64,000 nucleotides of DNA from Acidobacteriota bacterium. GTDB lineage: Bacteria; Pseudomonadota; Alphaproteobacteria; Caulobacterales; Hyphomonadaceae. Shown here piece after piece: positions 60,961 through 64,000 of the stretch; within the stretch, counting starts at the first letter, position 1; the number at the start of each line of letters is the position of its first letter. The translations under genes were made by a program, and so were the position numbers. The DNA lies in the NCBI GenBank assembly GCA_016712445.1, contig JADJRB010000001.1, forward strand, positions 1,674,001 to 1,738,000, given 5' to 3'. The notes beneath the pieces were generated by a model. That model was given only the letters and a program-made list of their open reading frames with translations. It was not told the origin of the DNA and did not search any database.

Positions 60961-61691
60961 TCCGTGAGCAGATTGTCCAGACGCGCGACCATGACCCGCA
61001 GTTTACCTGGCGCACCACCGAGGTTCTCCGGATCGAGAACCTCTCCGACATCATTTTCGCCCTCGCGCTCGGCATCCTCGTCTCGGCGAGCAGCAATATC
61101 CGCACCTTCGACGACCTGACCGGCTATCTCATCTCCATCATCCCGATCGCCGCCGGCTTCGCGATGCTGGTCTCGATCTGGAACGACCACTTTATATTCT
61201 TCCGCCGCTACGCCGTCGCCGACGGCCGCATCATCGTGCTGAACACGGCGCTGCTGCTGCTCATCCTCTACATCGCTTATCCGCTGCGATTCGTGTTCGA
61301 TAGCCTCTTCGGCTTCGTCCTCCTGCAGGCGGGACAGATGGAGCGGATCGTCGAGATGGAGGTCGGCTACCGCGAGTCCGGCATCATCCTCGCCTTTTTC
61401 GCCGCCGGCTTCGGTGCGATCTACCTGACCATCGCCCTGATGTACGCGCGCGTCCTCAGTCTCGCCGCCGAGATCGGCCTGTCGCCAAAAGAAAAGGTGC
61501 TGACGCGCCGGACGCTGTATGTCCACTTCGCGCGCATCGCCGCATCACTGCTGGTCTTCTTGCTGGCAGGCTTCACGGCGCTCAACGGCTTTGCCGGTTT
61601 CGGCCTCGGCCTGATCTGGCCGTTCGCCATGATTGCCACCGCGCTCACCCCGCTGCCGAAAGGCAGCGAGGCCGAAGCGGCGAATGACTAG
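60957..61691 (+). CDS. TMEM175-like (DUF1211) membrane protein
   Basis: A 244-residue protein with six predicted helices. The first helix carries R-x4-SD-xx-FA (Arg25 to Ser30-Asp31) followed by ALALGILVSAS, the TMEM175/DUF1211 pattern, and W-x2-H-x-FFRR in helix 3. Bacterial members are potassium channels. It is co-translated with the MscS-like gene through a 4-nt ATGA overlap, suggesting an ion or turgor role. Strong FSD is changed to LSD. Confidence 0.75.
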   Translation: MIREQIVQTRDHDPQFTWRTTEVLRIENLSDIIFALALGILVSASSNIRTFDDLTGYLISIIPIAAGFAMLVSIWNDHFIFFRRYAVADGRIIVLNTALLLLILYIAYPLRFVFDSLFGFVLLQAGQMERIVEMEVGYRESGIILAFFAAGFGAIYLTIALMYARVLSLAAEIGLSPKEKVLTRRTLYVHFARIAASLLVFLLAGFTALNGFAGFGLGLIWPFAMIATALTPLPKGSEAEAAND

Positions 61692-62158
61692 TCGAGGGAC
61701 TTGGCGTAGCGCGAGGCAAACCGGCTCGAGGCGCGGCGCGCGTCATGCCACGTTGTGAGGCCCGCCTGCGTGATGTCGGTCTCGAACCACTTGTACTCAA
61801 ATGGCTCGGAGGCATTGCCGGCCGCGTCATAGGTCACCGCCGACAGCTTCATTCCGCCGACGCTGACCGAGCGGTGCAGGTCTAGGCCCGGCTCGTCGCC
61901 GGCCTGCTTGAACGTCGGGCGCGAAGGCTTGGCATCGAGGATGGTCACGTCGATGCGCGCCACGTCCACGCCGGATTTCGTCAGCGCACGCTCCAGGTCC
62001 TCGCGGACCCGCTCGCTGAGATACACGCCTTCGCGCTCGCCATAGTCATCGGCGAGCTTCTCGGAAAACTCCGGAGCGTAGGCCACATTGATTTCCGCCG
62101 CTGCCGCGACCGGCGCCGCGACCGCAACAAGCAGGGCTGCTGCCAGAAAATGTCTCAT
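61688..62158 (-). CDS. Exported protein of unknown function
   Basis: A 156-residue protein with a signal peptide (1-20, AAAA cleavage). The mature part begins with VAYAPEFSEKL and ends in an Arg-rich helix (HDARRASSRFASRYAKSLD). It has no cysteine and no recognised family. It converges on the TMEM175-like gene with a 4-nt overlap. Confidence 0.6.
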   Translation of the reverse strand: MRHFLAAALLVAVAAPVAAAAEINVAYAPEFSEKLADDYGEREGVYLSERVREDLERALTKSGVDVARIDVTILDAKPSRPTFKQAGDEPGLDLHRSVSVGGMKLSAVTYDAAGNASEPFEYKWFETDITQAGLTTWHDARRASSRFASRYAKSLD

Positions 62159-62257
62159 CGCATCACTCCTGTTCAGGACTGGGACTGAGCCAGCCGACCA
62201 CCGGACTCTACCAGTGATCGGCCGCAGGAAGAAGTCACGGGCGCGTGAGGACCCATC

Positions 62258-62953
62258 TCAGATCGTATCGACCAGCACCAGCTCGGCCGAGTTAATGCCC
62301 TCAAGGGTCAGCGTCTCACCGCCCGAAATGGCGGCGCCGTCACGGGTTCCGAGCCGGTTGCCGTTGAGTGTCACTTCGCCGTCCGCGACCACGAGATAGC
62401 CATACCGGCCCTCGGGCAGCGTATAGGTCAGCGTCTCGCCGGCCTTGATTGTGGCGCCGAGCACCTTGGCGTCCTGGTTGATCGGCAGGCTATCGCCGTC
62501 GCCGTCACCCGAGGCCAGCACGGCCCAGTTTCCGGACCGGTCGCCCTTCGGGAACTTACGCGCGCCCCAGTTCGGCTTGCCGCCGCGATTGCGCGGCAGG
62601 ATCCAGAGCTGGAACAGCTCGGTCTTGATATCCTCGGCATTCCACTCGGAATGCTGGATGCCGGAACCCGCGCTCATTACCTGCACGTCACCGGCCTCGG
62701 TGCGGCCGGTATTGCCGAGCGAGTCCTTGTGCGTGATCGCGCCCTTGCGGACATAGGTGATGATCTCCATCGAGTCGTGGCCATGCGGCGGAAAGCCGGT
62801 GCGCGGCTCGATCTCGTCATCATTCCAGACGCGCAGGGCGCCGTGCTGGATGCGGGCGGGATCGTAGAATTGCGAGAACGAGAAATGGTAGTGGGCATTG
62901 AGCCAGTCATTGCGGAACCGGCCCAGCTTGTCGAACGGACGAATGTCAATCAT
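62258..62953 (-). CDS. Pirin family protein
   Basis: A 231-residue bicupin. The metal ligands are His57, His59, His101 and Glu103 (FPPHGHDSMEIITYV and SGIQHSEWN), the exact pirin set. Some pirins have quercetin dioxygenase activity; others are redox sensors. The start at 62953 follows GGAGG by 6 nt, and 28 upstream in-frame codons were rejected. No operon partner is seen. Confidence 0.93.
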   Translation of the reverse strand: MIDIRPFDKLGRFRNDWLNAHYHFSFSQFYDPARIQHGALRVWNDDEIEPRTGFPPHGHDSMEIITYVRKGAITHKDSLGNTGRTEAGDVQVMSAGSGIQHSEWNAEDIKTELFQLWILPRNRGGKPNWGARKFPKGDRSGNWAVLASGDGDGDSLPINQDAKVLGATIKAGETLTYTLPEGRYGYLVVADGEVTLNGNRLGTRDGAAISGGETLTLEGINSAELVLVDTI

Positions 62954-63127
62954 CGAAGGCCTCCATCGGAAGGGTTGCTGTTGAGCGGTATATGCGCAGG
63001 CAAGGCCTGGCAGAGAAGGGCGCTGAAGCGATGACATTCATGCAGGCTGCGCATGAATGGCGAAAGGCCGATACGGCGACAAACGGCGCACGAACTGGTA
63101 TCCCGGGGTGCTCGGCGCGGAGGGGAC

Positions 63128-63889
63128 ATGTCGGACAGCATCGGTCATGAAGGCCAGATCGTGCTCGGCGCCCCGGTGAACCGGGCGGCGCCGGCAGGCA
63201 CGCCGCTCCTGACCGCGAAATTCGTTCACTATCCGGGCAGTCAGCAGCTGATCCTTTGGCTGCCGCAGGACGGACACAGTGGCTACCGCACCTTCCGCAT
63301 CCGGGGCCCGGCCGGCGGACGGGTGGAGGAAGCCGAGCTGACCAGCCGCCTCAACGGCCGCGTGCAGATCCTGATCGACACGCATCCCTGGCTGCCGGGG
63401 GACTATTTCGTCGAGATCACCCACCGCGAAGGCTGGTCGCACGAACTCAGCCTGACGAAGCTGGAGGAGGGCGTCGCCCCGCCCGCGCCGGAGCCGCCGC
63501 CGGTCCCGAAATCCGATGGCCAGCCGATCGTCTACCGCGATGGCAGCGGCAAGGTGCTTCCGAACCACGATCTCCAGCTGCGCGCCAAAGCGCTGGAAAA
63601 GCTCACCGCGCGCTTCACCCGCCGCCTCGAATTCGAGGGCAACGTCCGGGCCGGCACGATCATCTACATCGAAGGCAGCCTCCGCCTCAAATTCTATCAC
63701 GAGATGTGCGGCGGCGGCGTGCACTTCAGCATCGACGTACCGACACCGGAGAAATGGGAAAGCGAGACCGGCCGCCCGCTCGCAGAACGTGATGACATTG
63801 TGCAGTTCGTCGCCGCCGAAACCCAGCGCCGGCAGGCGCGCACCTGGAGTTACGTGATCCACCCCAACCGCATCGACTTCGTGGACTAG
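63128..63889 (+). CDS. Conserved protein of unknown function
   Basis: A 253-residue protein without signal peptide or membrane helix. The N-terminal 115 residues look like a beta-sandwich (LILWLPQDGHSGYRTFRIRGPAG, DYFVEITHREGWS). A Pro-rich linker (PPAPEPPPVPK) precedes a second alpha/beta part containing LKFYHEMCGGGVHFSIDVPT. I recognise no family. GGAGG precedes the ATG at 63128. Confidence 0.6.
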   Translation: MSDSIGHEGQIVLGAPVNRAAPAGTPLLTAKFVHYPGSQQLILWLPQDGHSGYRTFRIRGPAGGRVEEAELTSRLNGRVQILIDTHPWLPGDYFVEITHREGWSHELSLTKLEEGVAPPAPEPPPVPKSDGQPIVYRDGSGKVLPNHDLQLRAKALEKLTARFTRRLEFEGNVRAGTIIYIEGSLRLKFYHEMCGGGVHFSIDVPTPEKWESETGRPLAERDDIVQFVAAETQRRQARTWSYVIHPNRIDFVD

Positions 63890-63938
63890 GCGCAGGCGGC
63901 CCCTTGCCGCGACTCACGCACCCCTTCACAACACCCCG

Positions 63939-64000
63939 ATGCCTGCCGCCCCCACCCTGAAAGATGCCCGCGCGCTGCTGAAGCGCGTCTATGGCTATGA
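63939..64000 (+). CDS. Probable RecQ helicase, first 20 codons
   Basis: The window ends 62 nt into this gene. The visible residues end in LKDARALLKRVYGY, which fits the start of RecQ helicases, where ...VFGYDxFRxxQ forms motif 0. The assignment depends on this short stretch alone. Confidence 0.5.
   Translation, partial: MPAAPTLKDARALLKRVYGY

Overview
The window is a 64 kb stretch of GC-rich, densely coding bacterial chromosome with about 70 genes, many joined by 1-46 nt overlaps. The gene content points to a stalked or budding type alphaproteobacterium close to Hyphomonadaceae/Caulobacterales. It has a CckA-like hybrid kinase, the flagellar regulator FlbT, a FliM-like protein with a CtrA-type site just upstream, a one-cysteine DksA, a Fur without CxxC zinc motifs, and the dispersed palindromes typical of alphaproteobacteria. 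The genus is an inference from these traits; no rRNA or tRNA gene was found to confirm it.

Layout. 1-5.8 kb: rhodanese end plus TauE exporter, a membrane protein-methyltransferase-DUF3445 group, DUF533 and EVE proteins, and a GmhB-like phosphatase. 6-16.8 kb: MFS exporter, GNAT, LemA/DUF2207 pair, crotonase/hydrolase pair, a CoxE-type VWA protein and its likely MoxR partner, and several unknown exported proteins. 17-22 kb: scattered flagellar and regulatory genes (flbT, an unknown partner, marC, dksA, fliM-like). 22-27.3 kb: YceI and DUF885 lipoproteins divergent from a CckA-like kinase. 27.3-30.2 kb: a hydrolase and a MarR/nucleoside hydrolase/methyltransferase operon with a palindromic operator.

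30.3-47 kb is mostly plus-strand housekeeping: flavin oxidoreductase, rmuC, def-fmt-GNAT-SemiSWEET-truA, acyl-CoA dehydrogenase, EthD protein, glnD-murJ-trpS, copper chaperone, NifU-type scaffold, nitroreductase and tsaB. 47.2-52.2 kb: an Hsp70-like gene on the opposite strand between tsaB and rimI, then a dienelactone hydrolase, an ogt-ycaQ DNA-alkylation repair pair and fur, closed by a strong terminator. 52.3-56.4 kb: sugar dehydrogenase-like lipoprotein and a TonB-dependent receptor. 56.7-58.4 kb: an overlapping queC-queE-queD operon for the queuosine precursor. 58.4-59.3 kb: about 900 bp without a convincing gene, packed with nested inverted repeats. 59.3-64 kb: a small basic ORF, a MscS channel coupled to a TMEM175-like channel, a secreted unknown, pirin, an unknown and the probable start of recQ.

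Strand composition changes by eye near 30.2 kb, from G-rich to C-rich on the plus strand, which could mark a replichore boundary or an inversion edge. No phage, insertion sequence, CRISPR array or dedicated defence island was recognised. The most unusual material is non-coding (nested palindromes, CtrA-like and MarR-like sites) plus several enzymes missing family-typical cysteines (GmhB, QueD, DksA).
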